Positions 20,208 to 32,549 of a stretch of DNA of 64,000 nucleotides are shown one piece after another. The notes beneath the pieces were generated by a model. The model saw only the letters and a program-made list of their open reading frames with translations, was not told the DNA's origin and did not search any database. Source of the DNA: Atkinsonella hypoxylon (lineage: Eukaryota > Ascomycota > Sordariomycetes > Hypocreales > Clavicipitaceae); assembly GCA_000729835.1 (NCBI GenBank), contig JFHB01000015.1, positions 1 to 64,000 on the forward strand, in the 5' to 3' direction. Position 1 is the stretch's first letter, and each line of letters starts with the position of its first letter. Made by a program: the position numbers and the translations under genes.

Positions 20208-22855
20208 ATGTCCCAGCACATCCGATTGCGCCTCGCCATCCGACGACATGGCGTTCCTGAGGCCAAGCTCATTTGGCCCTGCCCGTGCTCTGCAGATGTG
20301 ACCATTGCCCAGCTTATTGCCTCGGTCAATGAAGTTGTGCCACTGGAGAGCAGTGAATGGGGATTAGAGGATTATGCGGTTGAGCTGGTCGGCGCTGATG
20401 GAGAGACCTATGAGTGTCTGCATTTCCAACTTGTTGCGCAGACGCTAAAGGATGAAGACCAAGTAATGTATGTAACTCCCACTGTATATGCTACACCCAA
20501 TTTGGCATTGAAGCTGATTAATGGCCCCCAAGAATCCGTTCACTCTTGACAGACGATTTGAGAAGACGGCGTCTTAGCGGGCGACACCAGATCTCGAACG
20601 ATGGCAAGCATCTTATTGATGGAGTAGCCTTTGGCCGGCCGTGGCTGCAGGCCCCTCGTGATCGACCAGCGATAGAACTCCCTCCCCGAAAAAGAGCCAG
20701 AATTACAGCACACGAGATGGAGGAGCTGGAGCCGCAAGACTTGCTTCTTCTGGAGGCTCCGCCGCAGCAGGACGACGACGGTGATGACGACGGTGATGAC
20801 GACGATGACGACGACGATGATGACGACGGTGAAGGCGGTAACAAACTTGACGACGGTGAATGGGTCCCCAACGAGGACGATGCCAGCCAATCTGATGACA
20901 GTGGCAGCGATGAAGAACACCTTGACATTTCGAGCAAGGAACTTGAAGAGGATATTGAAGGGTTGCGTAGGGATGGAGTTGATGAGGACGACCAATCAGA
21001 CACGAATAAGTGCTCTGTTGAGGATCTTGCCGCAATACGCACGGCATATCCCGACTTGTCGTTTGCGAGAATTGAGGAGGAGCTTTTGAGGCAAAAACAG
21101 AACTTGAGGAAGACATATAGGGCATTGAAGGAATCAACGACACCTAGTCTCAGCTTTGCCGACATGATGGATCGCATGGTTATGGGGATTCTAGATCAAA
21201 GTGAATCATCGCCTAGTCAGGGACAAGCAGTGGACATATTCAACCTGCCACGGGCGTCGAAGAAGCCACTTATAGAGGAGGTGGTTAGCGAGGACGAAGC
21301 AGATGGTTCGAGTTCAAGTTCAAGTAGCTCGGGTGAGACATCATCTGAGGCGGAGACGAGCTTAAACAACAATTTTCGGAACGAAAACGATGAAGACGAT
21401 GAAGACGATGAAGACGATGAAGACGATGAAGACGATGAAGACGATGAAGACGATGAAGACGATGAAGACGATGAAGACAGTGAAGACAGTGAAGACAGTG
21501 AAGACAGTGAAGACAGTGAAAACAGTGAAGAAGCAGAAGCAGAAGCAAACTTATATGAGGCTACCAGCTCGTCCTCCGACAACACAAATGATAGCAGTGA
21601 GGATTCAACACACGATAGCTCGAGTGATTCAAGTGATGAGCCGGGCTTGGAGTCTGTCCAGGCTCCAAGGAAAGCTCCTGTAAAACGGGAAAACACGCCA
21701 AGCCAAGGCCTTACTCGCACGCAAAAGCGTAACGCGCGAAGGAGGAAGCAAAAGGCTATGAGCCAGCAGATTGTCACGAAGGTAAGCTCAAAGGAGGCAG
21801 AGCTGTTGGCCCGGAAGGAGGCTCTTCTAGGTGTCTTGCAAGAAGATGCTCATGATGCCAAGGATCAGCCATCGACAATCAATTTGGAGAAAACCACCAC
21901 CACACTTGAAGGCAATGGAAAAGAGTCCTCTTCCTCGCCGAAAGAAGAATCTGCCAAGCGACGAGCACGGGTGGACATGGGTGCCGGCAGACGAATGTTA
22001 TTTGGAGCCTTGGGGCTTAAGAATCCCAAGTCAAAAGATGAAGAAGAGCGTATTAAGCAGGACCTCATGAAAGATGTGAAGCTGTTGAACAACCCCAGAA
22101 TTGTGGAGGTAGATGAAAGTGATGTAAAGGAAACGGTAGATGATGATGCCAACCCGGATGCGTGGAAATCAAAGATCAACTACCGGGCTGTCGAATGCTG
22201 CCACGAAGGCATGGTATTATCAGAACCTCCTTTCCCCTTTGTACAGCGTTGGGATCCTCAACAGCAATCTGGATCGATGCGCAAACGCAAGAGAAAGTCA
22301 GAAGAATTGGAAGCCGACTATGACGTTGATATTCCATCCAATGGAAGCAAGTCTAGCAGTCGGGATCCGCCTAAAGATGAAATTATTGGAGCGGCAAAAC
22401 GGGATGACTGCCACGTTAGCAACGGAGTCAACGGCCATGAAGAAGCGAATCAGGAAGATTTGCCAGAGGTGCCAAAGGACCCTAGCAGCCTGCCAGCTTT
22501 GGAGAAGGGGGCCGCCAAGAAAGGGATGGTCATTACGTGGAAGCAATGCACAATGTCAAAGGCGACACAATGGCAGCCGGTCATTGCATCATTCACAGGA
22601 GAAGTTCTTTCGGATTGCAACGAGTCCAGTATAGAAGCTCGACTTGCTTTCAGGGACCGCGAGCACACAGAGAAGGTCTACGATGAGAAGACGGGCCAGA
22701 GAATCTACGGAAAGTTTGAGGTGCCTGACCTGGAGGATGAGAACGAGGAAGGAGGTGAGGATGACGGGCATAGAACTTTGGCGTGGGAGGAGATGACGGA
22801 ACCCAAAATTCTGGCGATGACATCACCATGGTCTGCGAAGGAGGCACAGGGATGA
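20208..22855 (+). CDS. Large acidic nuclear protein, coilin-like N-terminus
   Basis: Exons 20208-20467 and 20533-22855 (intron 65 bp, GTATGT..CCAAG) encode about 860 residues. Splicing yields DEDQVIIRSLLTDDLRRRRL, a continuous conserved stretch. Residues 1-95 resemble a ubiquitin-like coilin-type N-terminal domain (RLRLAIRRHG..IWPCPCSADVTIAQLI). The middle is dominated by acidic low complexity: (D/G)n at about residues 175-195 and a nine-base DNA repeat at 21389-21520 coding for EDD and EDS triplets, plus Ser-rich runs. Basic patches RKRAR and KRNARRRKQK look like nuclear localisation signals. Near the C-terminus, VITWKQCTMSKATQWQP could be a Tudor-like segment, as in coilin. A role in nuclear bodies or RNP biogenesis is inference; fungal homologues are generally annotated as uncharacterised. 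Confidence 0.8.
21389..21520 (+). repeat. 9-bp coding minisatellite (GATGAAGAC / AGTGAAGAC)
   Basis: About ten copies of GATGAAGAC followed by about five of AGTGAAGAC, in frame, encoding EDD then EDS repeats within the acidic protein. Confidence 0.95.
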
Positions 22856-24510
22856 GCTTTTTATATTGATACCACGGCATCGTGTACTTGTAGGCGGGAA
22901 CATTCGCAGAGTAGAATTGAGAAGGTGCTTCAGAATAGACATTGCTTGATACCATGATTCCAGTGGCGCTGACATATTGTAGGACGAATGAATCATGCAG
23001 ACATATAAACAAAACGACCACGTAATAGTGCTTGCAGCGCCAATGAAGCAGGTATTACAGCAGCACATGGAATCATCCTCAAGCAATAACATAGCCTTGA
23101 TCCGATCAAACTCCCAGTCGACCAGCACAGTCCTGAGCACATGGTAGCACGAAGGGGCTAGGCATCAGAAATAAGTGGTCACGAGCAACTTTCCATCTCG
23201 CCAAGCCACGATGCAGCCTGGTATTGGACCAGCTTGTATGGGAAATGTGCATAATGCGGGGAATCAGATGCTGGAATCATGCAGGCGTTGCTAACTATGT
23301 CCTGAGTTTTTCCAACGATGCCATTGCTGACTCTGCCACGGATCAATCTTGCCTGGGATAAGGGGAGCAGAGCATTGGACATCCACCGCCAGACATGAAA
23401 AACCTGGCAGATTTGAAGCAGTGACAGACGCAGCACAGCACATTATGTCTATGAGACAATCGAGCCCACAGTGGTGCCAGCTTGATGTTGCTTTGAAAAC
23501 GAAGCGCGGTGAAGAAGATGTCTGTCATGGCTTGTCTCTACCCAAACCCGTCGTTTGTTTTTCCAGTTTTGCACAAAATTGCCCAGTTACTGTTGTGGAA
23601 ATCAATTGCTGTTCGACATATCCTACAAGCCATTTCTCAAATAACCGCTTATTCTCTTCACGATGTCTCAACCCTTTACACCAAGAGACAACCCTATGTA
23701 TTGTGCTCCTCGGCTAATACTAGCTCTTAGCACGTCCTAATCAAGGGCCTCCCATTCCAAGCGCGTCCAACCCCAGAAAGGGATCGACCGACGATACGCA
23801 GTACATGCCGCTCGTGACCGCCCCCCTTTCAGACCAGACGTCGCGCTCGCAAGTCACCCTATGCGTGCCATACGATAGGGCAGAAGGAGCACTGCGGATG
23901 GCAATGTTCCTGTCGTGAAGGCGCAGGGTTGAAGAGGGATTCGGTCGCGGTGTGGATGATGGGTTTTGCGGTTGCGCTAATGGAGCGGATTTTGCGTCGC
24001 GTGGAGTTTTGGTGGTGTGGTTGGCATGCGTTCGGGTTTCCTTGGGTGTAGGATTGAGGGAGGGGTTTAGAGCTGGATTGTGAATGCAAGGCATGGAGCT
24101 TACCAGGTAAGTGTCAGCGAGGGCCCGTAGGCATGAAAGGCTCGGAACTGCCAATGACGAGTTCGCCTTGATAACCACCTCGGAGAGCAACGCAATAAAG
24201 GAATTAGACTCAAAGGCACCAACACGTTGCCGTAGTAATTTTTTTTTTCTCTCTTTTTTTGCTGCTGAATTTTTTGGTCCGAAACCCAAACACCTTTTGA
24301 TTCATGCTAGTGTAATAAGCTAGACCATGGAAGCCGTGCCCGCACCCCAGAGGTTCATAGACATAAGACAATAAAATAGTTCTTCCACCATGCCGAAGAG
24401 ATGCAGAAGCACCTTGCCGGTGACAGCCATAGTCTGCATCACCGGCTGGATACTCGATATCACTGCTCCGCCACACACAATTCCCAATTCTACAACGCTG
24501 AGCGATACGC
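22856..24510. other. Convergent intergenic region, no supported gene
   Basis: The 1.65 kb between the acidic protein gene and the eS24 gene holds a 182-codon minus-strand frame (24289-23741) of low-complexity Pro/Ser/Thr composition without recognisable family. I see no convincing gene. Confidence 0.5.
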
Positions 24511-25449
24511 TTATTTCTCCTTCTTCGCCTTGGCACCCTTGACCTTTGCCGTTCCGCGAAGGGTCTTTTGTCGGTTCTTGCGCTGCTTGCCTGCGAGACG
24601 TTAGTACGGCTTCGGGGGGGGGGGGGGGGGGGGGGGGGCCAGAATAACACCAAGGCGGTATAAGACGTTATCACTGGTTGTAGTGAGGAAGCATCATGGG
24701 ACGTACGCTGCTGTCTGCTGGCACGCTCGGGCTTGGTGGCCATGCCGACGCGGACCAGGCGGTAGGTAGGCTCGAACTTCTTCATGGCCTCGGGGGAGTC
24801 GTAGATCAGGGCAAAGCCAGTGGTCTTGCCGCCACCGAACTGGGTTCGCAGGCCAAAGACCTGGACCTGGTCCTTGTGGGCCTTGTACATGCCACCGAGC
24901 TTCTCGCGGAGCTCCTCCTTGGAGATGTTGGCCCGGCTGGGGTGGAGGATATCACTAGACACGAGATGTATTAGCTTCGCTGCCTATCTCAATTGTCTAG
25001 GCGATCCAATCCGTGAGTTCGAAGCAGGACTAAGACTAAGTCGGTATCATGAACGGTCCGTTAACTGCTCGAGTGGTCGAAAATTGACGATGGCGATGAT
25101 GATATCAGATCGATGTGTAACCTGCCCATAAGCTGTGTTGATACTTAAAAAATAGGTCCTATGAGCCTCTACTAGCTCGTCACGACTGCCATCGTCAAGA
25201 ATCTCCCGCGACCTTCAGCAGTTTCTCCAATCGTCTGTTCGCGCATTCGACGTTCCCCAATTGGCGTCCAACAAGCCGTCCGGTCATGATACATGTCGAC
25301 ATAAATCTTTCTCCAGAACATCGCGGAGACGGCGGCCAGTATTCACAGGAAGGGGCAGAAACTCACACGACCATCTGCTTGCGGCCCAGCAGAGGGTTGC
25401 GGATGAACTTGCGAGTGCGCAAAGTAACGGGGCTGTCGTTGTCCGCCAT
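24511..25449 (-). CDS. RPS24: 40S ribosomal protein eS24
   Basis: Exons 25449-25367, 24954-24707 and 24590-24511 encode 136 residues, the normal length for fungal eS24. The protein sits in the body of the small ribosomal subunit. The start [20 protein letters not shown] is the canonical N-terminus. It continues through [34 protein letters not shown] and [13 protein letters not shown] to the Lys/Arg-rich tail. Intron 1 is long for this genome (412 bp, GTGAGT..TCTAG); intron 2 (116 bp, GTACGT..CGCAG) contains a C25 tract on the coding strand. All phases agree. I examined intron 1 for box C/D snoRNA signals and saw none. It is divergent from the EFM3-type gene, with 378 bp between start codons. 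Confidence 0.97.
24614..24638. repeat. G25 homopolymer inside RPS24 intron 2
   Basis: Twenty-five consecutive G on the plus strand (C on the coding strand) within the second intron. Confidence 0.9.
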
Positions 25450-25827
25450 GTTTGCGGTGTTGTGATGGTGTCTCTGTGGTGGTGACAGAGAGAGACGGGC
25501 GGGTTGGGCGTGGTGCTTCAAGTCCGTGGTCGACAGAGAGGGTTGCGCAGCGAAATCTCAACCTAGGGCGAAAATTCCGGACGCCCGTGTCGCTTAAAAT
25601 GGGTCTAGCCCTAACGTTTGTGTGCGAATTTCTTTTTTTCCCTTTGCTTAGGTCAATTTGTTATTGGCCCCGCCAACTTTTCATGGCTTTTATGTATGCT
25701 TAGGTCACGTGAGTGAGAATGCTCGAAGCGGCTAATGCTCGGGGGGAAGCAGTGTCCTTTCTGTGGGGGGTCTAGCAGAGGCTCCACTGCCGAATTCCAT
25801 GTTCCTTCATGTTCCGAGTCAGTCACA
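25450..25827. promoter_or_regulatory. Bidirectional promoter between RPS24 and the EFM3-type gene, with telobox-like sites
   Basis: The 378-bp spacer contains CCCTAA at 25609-25614 and CCTAGGG at 25562-25568, 110-165 bp upstream of the RPS24 start. Telobox-like CCCTAA motifs are common in fungal ribosomal protein promoters, so a role in RPS24 expression is plausible; binding is not shown. Confidence 0.4.
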
Positions 25828-26948
25828 ATGGCCTGTGCTTGGCAGCAGCAAGTAGACCGATTTTGTCATCAGTACTTTCAACTGGAGCTGGAACTCGATT
25901 ATCCAGATAGCGACTATCTACGACTGGAGGATTGTCAGGATAAGATCTTCAATCGTATGTTCAGCCATGGCAAAGCAGACGTTGGGCCGCCTGAAAGATA
26001 TCGCGTGAGAATTCTCAAGGATCTCATATATCGAATTGAGTCTGCTATCGATGACTGGGATACATACGTAGGTGTCTCATAATGCGCGTCTGCTTCTACT
26101 GTTCTGTCATAATGGTCGTTCTGACCAATTCTTCGTAGGCCGTCTCTGACGATATCATGTTGACGCTTTCTACCCTCATGGCCGGCCCGTTGCCATCGGA
26201 ACCAACGGCGGCACAGGAGAAGTGTTTTGTGACATATCACCTTTCCTTTTTAAGCATCTCATCACCCTCGCAGACGAAATTGCCAGCTGCAACTCCGTCT
26301 CCAAGCATTACGCTGCTAGAACATCGAAGTCTAATTGCCGCTGGTGGTACTACTGGGCTGCGAACTTGGGAAGCTGCTCTTCACATGGGTCAGTATCTGT
26401 GCCAAAACCCAGGCCTTGTGACTGGGAGACACGTGCTGGAACTTGGTGCCGGCACAGGATACCTATCCGTCTTGTGTGTCAAGCATCTTCAAGCCGTCCA
26501 TGCCATCGCCTCTGATGGCTCAGACGACGTCATCAATAATCTTCCGGATAACTTGTTCCTCAACGGCTTGCCAGGAACATCCGGCGTGACTCCCATGAAA
26601 ATTCAATGGGGGCATACGTTGGTTGGAATTGAAGACGAGAGTCCATCATGGAACGCTGACCACCCTGTCGACGTTGTTCTTGGCGCCGACATTACTTATG
26701 ACATCCGAGTGATCCCTGCCTTGATTGCCACACTGCTTGATCTTTTCCATCTATATCCGGAGGTGCAAGTCTACATCTCCGCGACAGAACGCAACGCTGA
26801 CACATACCAAGCGTTTCTTGACGTAAGCAGACAAAGAGGTTTGGTGATTGAATTTCTAAAATATGGAGTGCCTTCTCGAAATCAGCAGCACGGTCCCTTC
26901 TATAATGATAGGGTAGCCATTCAGCTATGCCGGGTATCAAAAACATGA
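25828..26948 (+). CDS. Protein-lysine methyltransferase, EFM3/EEF2KMT (FAM86) type
   Basis: Exons 25828-26067 and 26139-26948 (intron 71 bp, GTAGGT..CGTAG) give about 349 residues. It belongs to the class I, seven-beta-strand methyltransferase family 16. The N-terminal helical part (FCHQYFQLELELDYPDSDYL..RYRVRILKDLIYRIESAIDDW) is typical of the EFM3/FAM86 group, which methylates elongation factor 2. SAM-binding motif I is VLELGAGTGYLSVLCVKHL, preceded by TGLRTWEAALHMGQYL. The acidic loop is IASDGSDDVINNLPDNL and the post-motif VVLGADITYD carries the group's D-x-x-Y-D. The start MACAWQQQ is preferred over an in-frame ATG 93 bp upstream because conservation starts there. Substrate assignment to eEF2 is by family likeness only. 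Confidence 0.82.
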
Positions 26949-29900
26949 CTCATGCTGTGTGCTGTTGCTCGGTATCGAACGGAGCGTATTGGACAGAAGG
27001 AAATCATAGTTAGTTAGTCTATCGGTCAGAACTGAATCGAAGGAAGGTAGGTTGTTGCTATGACGTCCTGTGTTGTTGAGGGGCCTTCATCATGCCACTT
27101 AAACTTTGCCGTATACAGAATCATACGACTGAATTTTACATAAATGTTGGAAGTGAGTTAGCAATCAGGAGAAGCATGGTATCAAGTCCTGACGGACCTG
27201 TTCATGCAGCCACCAACGCGAATGGCGCATACTACTTTTTCATCGAGCAACAACAAAGAGGACCGAGAACTGGGACCTCTGAAGTGCCACGCTGGAATGA
27301 CGGCATTATGACGCCAGTCTCCACGCCAATCTGCGCGCCGGTCTCGACTTCCTCATTGTAAGCACTGTCATAGTTATCATCAAATCGTCAGCCGCAATCC
27401 ATTACCCGGTTTGAGGGTGGAACGGGCTTTGAGGATGGCTAAGTCTGCGCTTATCATCAAGCTGGTGACAGAGTCGAATGTGGGAGTGGACTGAGCCATA
27501 ATCAGCATTAGGTCACTTGCTAAAGGGGCACTGGCCGGACTTTTTAATCGAGATGTCACAGCCCAGCCCACGTCAGAGTGAATGAACAATCAGGTCGCCG
27601 TCAAAAAGTCGGGTCGGTTGGGGGCCCTAATTAGATCAAGGGATCGTTGTGATTTTCACCCGCGTGCTTGCGTACAATCTGCCGTAATGACATCAGGAAC
27701 AGGCGGGATGTCAGAAGAAAGTCATGTACGGAATACATAACATGGATCAGATGGTACCCAGGGCTCCAGTCTTTCTGATACGGGCAAGACACTCCGCACG
27801 CAATGCGAATTGAACAATCGTGTGAAGCTTGTCGGTCCATCTCTGCGCTGTTCGCCGGCGGAACCACGTAATTATCACCAATGCAAAGAAAGAGGTCTGA
27901 AGCTGACGACGTCTTGTTGACGGACGTGTCGCGTGTCGCCTTGAGCAAGATATTCATTCTGTGGAGGTCAAAACGTGGCCATTACGGATCCGGCATGGAA
28001 GAATCTTTGCAAAAAGACCATCGACGGATGCATTGATTTGGTGCCACAAGATGTACGTTTAATTGGATTTGAAAGTGGACATACAGAGTTTAAAACATTC
28101 ACATGCATAGCTACCTAGTGATGTAATTCTCGTAGAATTCGAGCATCAATGGCGATAGAAGGTCAAATTGGTGTGTAGGCCGGATTCGTCGTGTAATTTG
28201 TCGCCCGGTAAGCAGGTACACTGACAGGTCAGCGGCGATGGAGCAGTGAAGACAGACGGCAAATCTAGCCGCTATTAATATTAATACGATTTCGGGAAAG
28301 CGTGGCTATATGTGTCTATGTGTGTGTGTGTCGAAGGTGGCGGTGGCCGTTATGCCTTGGATCGCCGGGTTTGTAAACAAGCTTTTCGAGACTGCCTTTT
28401 ACGCATTCCACAGAGTTCATCTTGCCGGATCTGTGATAAACGTCAAGTGCACCAGCTCAAAGCCATTCATTAGATAGATAGATATTTTTCCTTTTTTCCC
28501 TTTTCTTGAACAAAAAGGAAAAGAAAACCAGCGTCCCATTGTAAAGCCACTCTAAGCCACGATGACTATAACTCTATAATTCTCTAAGCTTCCAAAGCAG
28601 ATTTCTCTATGGTTAGATAAATGAAGATAATAAACCATTGATACACTGTACGAGATAAATTGGTTGACTGATATTCTTAGTTCTTCGTTGATTATCTCCA
28701 TCAAAATTTACAGAGATATTAACTAGCCGTCTGATTACATAGGTTTGGTGGACAAGTAAGACATTTGACCGAGTTGATGTGGCATCGTGTCTGCGCATCC
28801 TCGTTGTCTCACTTTAGCGCTAAGCTCTGGAGAACAAAAGGACTTGTCGTATTGGTCAGCTGGAGCAGCTATTCCGTACATTGTCGTACCAATCCACTTT
28901 GTTTAGGTGCTGGACCAGCCACTTTTTCTCTAGCCGCGTGCAAAGTACCTACTTTCCTAAGTAGATACTAGATACCTACCTAATGTGGGCGAGCTTGAAG
29001 GTATCTCGGATCCCTGAGCGTCGCAGTGGGGTTGTGTGACGTGTGTTCCGTTATAGCATAAATTAGTACAAAGAAAGTAACTTGTAATAAAGCGATGTGT
29101 GTTTGATTGGACTGATGTTCCAGTTGGTGCGAAAGTGTAACATACTTCTTTGCCAAATGTCTAGCGTTAAAACGCGCTTTGAAGGTGCTTGGTGCTTGGT
29201 GCAAGTGAGCATCAGGGTAAGACAGAACTACTCCGTACATACAACGTCTGTTCCTCGCTCGAACCAAACTACTGGCCGTCATCCCCCTCCCGAACACGTT
29301 GCAATGGCTTGTTGGCAAATGGTCACAATATCAAGCTCACCTGGCACGGTAGCAGGCACACTCGAAGCACGCCACGACTTTGTCTACTGCAGCCGTAATT
29401 AGCCTCATCGTTGTATTCGACCTGCAGCTTGCCGCGCGCAACTTGAGAAACTTCCAAAAAAAACAAACCTGCAGCTGGTTAAGCTATTGGGTCGGCAGTC
29501 CCGCTCGCTTGGCCAGTTCGATCCGCACTCCGTATTCCGTAGGTGCATCGGCATTACTTGTATTCTCCCCATTTGACACGCGGTCGACCCTGTTTGATTT
29601 GGGGGGGACTGTCCTCTCCGCTTCTTATCAGAACCCGGTCACATCATTGCCATCACCGCTCCTCCCAGACCATCCGATAGTTAGTTAGACGCCAGAGATA
29701 AAAGGACGGCTCCGGGAGTTGAGCAAGAATCGAGTGCGCCATCGTATAGAGTGGTAGCGTCATCCCATGCTCATTCGATCAAATTTCTTAAGTGGAGACG
29801 ATGGGGATTAGCACTAGCACTGACAGAGTACAGTGTGGTACGTACATTATACATACTGTACGCGAGAGCCTAGTATGGAGAACAGTAGCCTGTACGGAGC

Positions 29901-30881
29901 ACTCCGATCAAAGATTACATAATAAAGTTTTGAGGATCGTCATGGGCCTTTGAGCTAATGGGGGCAGCCGTTGGTGGCGACAATGTGACGCTTCGAAAGG
30001 TGCAACGAAAGGGAGAGAAACATGAGAAAGAGCTTGGGGCTATGACAAAGAGCTTGGGGCTGGAGCAGGGAAGCAAATGTGCTTGACCAAGGAAAGATTG
30101 CAATGGCCCGCGTCATCTGCAATTGCAATCTCCGAAATCCCCATGTTTTAATTGCTTGGCCTGCTGATGCCAGACCGGCGAGTCAAATCGTCTCAAATCG
30201 TCGGATGGGATAGTTACCTTGAAACTCTGCCCCATCTAACCTCCATCTTTTCTTCCACATACCGCAACTCGGCTTCCTGAACTGGGTCATCATATCCAAC
30301 CAAGATCTTGACATACTCACCTGGAGTTGAATTCCTGATCTAAAAGTCGACTCTTCTGCTCTGCACTGCCTTGATTGCCAAGATTGCATCACGAAGGAAA
30401 AGTACGAGCGATTTTCAGAAATCCACTCAACGCCTAGTATATTGCGCAAACCCATCAGCACTTCCCTCAAGCACGCTTTCCTTTCGCTCTCTTCGCGTCC
30501 TGACGCCAAAAGCCGATGTCAAAGACCTGCGGAAAGCCACAACCTGGTGGAGACCCGTCTGCACGCTGGCTTCGTTCTGCAACAAATCAACAAATCCTGA
30601 AGCGGCCTTGCACCTCGAGGCAGCTCTGGTTGGCAACGGTTAATCCAAAGGTGTGGGTTGCTGCAGCTGCAGCCTGCATACAATAACGAACACCCCGCCC
30701 ATTGCTTTAGTTACTGCCCAATATCGACAACTCTTATCAATGGGCTTGTTTACCAGGTGCTATAAATCGACTTTCATACACCTGACCCTTGGGACTTGTT
30801 CCTAATTCTGGACACAACCTACGTTCAGTTCATACTACATACGAGATTCATTCTACACCGGACAAACAATCAATCAACGTC
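26949..30881. other. Gene-poor region, 3.9 kb
   Basis: No gene is supported. Small frames on both strands have no recognisable domain. The stretch includes an AT-rich part at 28440-28760, a GT dinucleotide run near 28314-28332, and three TACGGAGTA-type motifs at 29229-29237, 29527-29541 and 29893-29906. A minus-strand series of short frames at 27957-27230 was considered as a decayed gene but could not be joined or identified. Confidence 0.5.
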
Positions 30882-31352
30882 ATGGCTTGTACCAAGTCTC
30901 GCACGTACAGTTTTGCCCTACAAAAATATATGCTTCTGCAGGAGCAGCATGAAGAGCTCGCGACCCATCTCGAGCAAATTCGGCCAAGGAAATCCTCCGT
31001 AACCAATATTTCCACACGATCGTCAAGCGCCTCATCCGCTTCCTCATCATCGCCCCGTCGACATTCTCGCTCGAGCGATCGTGCTCGAGCGCGCTTCAGT
31101 GGATGGGACGCTGCCTCTGCCGAACCATTGGACACAATCGTGGACGAAGAAACACTATATGAAATATCTACCGAGGAGCAGCGGCTCTTTGATGTTAATG
31201 AGAGCATCAAACGAGCTTTAACAGAGCTTCTGAACTGTGACACTGTCCGCGGTGACGACTCGATGCGCATGTGGGCACAAGCCCGCTTAATGGAGACCGA
31301 GAAGGAGCTCCGTTCCGAACGTCGAAGACGAAGCTCGCCCTATACCGAATGA
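30882..31352 (+). CDS. Small hypothetical protein with Ser/Arg-rich linker
   Basis: A single exon of 156 residues from MACTKSRTYSFALQKYML. The N-terminus (ALQKYMLLQEQHEELATHLEQI) is predicted to be a short helix or coiled coil. The middle is a low-complexity Ser/Arg region (STRSSSASSASSSSPRRHSR). The C-terminus is helical and charged (TEEQRLFDVNESIKRALTEL, ending ETEKELRSERRRR). I do not recognise a family. The domain-like layout, leader of about 150 bp and helix-compatible composition make it more likely than chance to be a gene, and similar small proteins occur in Hypocreales. An in-frame ATG 93 bp upstream is possible but its extension looks like leader sequence. Function unknown; a nuclear or regulatory role would only be a guess. 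Confidence 0.55.
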   Translation: MACTKSRTYSFALQKYMLLQEQHEELATHLEQIRPRKSSVTNISTRSSSASSASSSSPRRHSRSSDRARARFSGWDAASAEPLDTIVDEETLYEISTEEQRLFDVNESIKRALTELLNCDTVRGDDSMRMWAQARLMETEKELRSERRRRSSPYTE

Positions 31353-32549
31353 GTCACCAGGCAATATACTACAATTGACTGTATTCACTTGGTGCAGAAT
31401 ATATGCTCTAATTTGCTTCTATTACCTAATTTCTACAATGGGCAAAACCGGCCGTATGGATGAATTGGCTACGTTACGCAAGGCGTTTCAGGAGAATTAT
31501 TAATGTGTCTTTTTCTTCGATGGACTCAAAAGAGCTTGATAGAGATTTGTGTGTATCGGAACCTATGGTGCGGCTGCATGAGAATCATCAGGGTCTTACA
31601 TTGCATGGCGTTTTCGTTCGCAGCACTTTGTACATCATAACTGTGTAGCGACCATCATGAGCACATGACTACCTCTTCGCAGTATTTTACTCCTACACAG
31701 GCCGTGGAAACCTTGTTTTCGAAATTGAATTATTCCCTACACATTTTTGGTCTTCAGTGTTTGGTCCCTAGTGACGCGCAAGTGCCACAAGAAAAAAATA
31801 CCCCATTCTAACGAACGGTTTGACTTCAGGTAAACGTTCGCCAAGACCCAACTTGGCTCTTTTCGGACGGATAGAATTTCCACTTTTAAATGCGAGTCGA
31901 GTCTTATCTTTGTACTTGAGTCTGTGGATGACCAGGTTGCTTCTTTAACACTGCCAAAAGGATGTTTCTTCGAGTGGAAAGGTCCCAACTTCCAGGTAGT
32001 AGATATCACACACGTTACGGCCATAGTGTAACCCTTACGGCCTGGAAAGTTTGCTAGCATTAAAAGCCCCACCAATGAGCTACTACAGAAGACAGCTTCG
32101 CTGCAGTTAAAGCCCTTACAAGAAAATTCAGGCATTGCAAAACCGTTGTATAAGGAATTTACCAGGCATCTAGGTAGGTATTTCTAGATCTAGAGATTCT
32201 CCGAGGACTTTTAACATTAGTGAGATTCCACATTATTTTAATAGTAACACTTCTTCTGATTGGCCCGCTAGCTAATTCGTGGCGCCCCGCATTCAGGTTC
32301 AAGTCGCGTGAAGATGTGCATGTTGTCTTCGGCTGAACGCCGGCGGCAGGCATAGCGCTATGTGGCTCAGTCTTCAAGTGTCTGGCTTTCTGGTCAAGAC
32401 TGGTGGTGCCGAAGTATAGTTAGGTACCTTATTTTTCTGCTGCAGCGACCGGTGCTCCTGCTTCTCGTTTGTAACTTTGGATGCCTTCCCCGATGAGGTG
32501 GCCTCTCCTCAATTGAGAGAAAAGCTGAGAGCATCCTTAATCATTCGCC
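31353..32549. other. Intergenic region, no supported gene
   Basis: A 132-codon frame on the minus strand (32135-31737) has no recognisable family. The final 100 bp are the leader of the cyclophilin gene. Confidence 0.5.

Noticed and set aside
23741..24289. 182-codon minus-strand frame between the acidic protein gene and RPS24
   Set aside because: Low-complexity Pro/Ser/Thr composition and no conserved block; splicing alternatives gave nothing recognisable.
24955..25366. Possible snoRNA in the long first intron of RPS24
   Set aside because: No box C (RTGATGA) paired with box D (CTGA) and terminal stem was found on the coding strand.
27230..27957. Chain of minus-strand frames that might be a decayed or spliced gene
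   Set aside because: A GTAATG..GACAG intron was tried, but no phase gave a continuous recognisable product.
31737..32135. 132-codon minus-strand frame upstream of the cyclophilin gene
   Set aside because: No family resemblance; length is within chance expectation for this composition.
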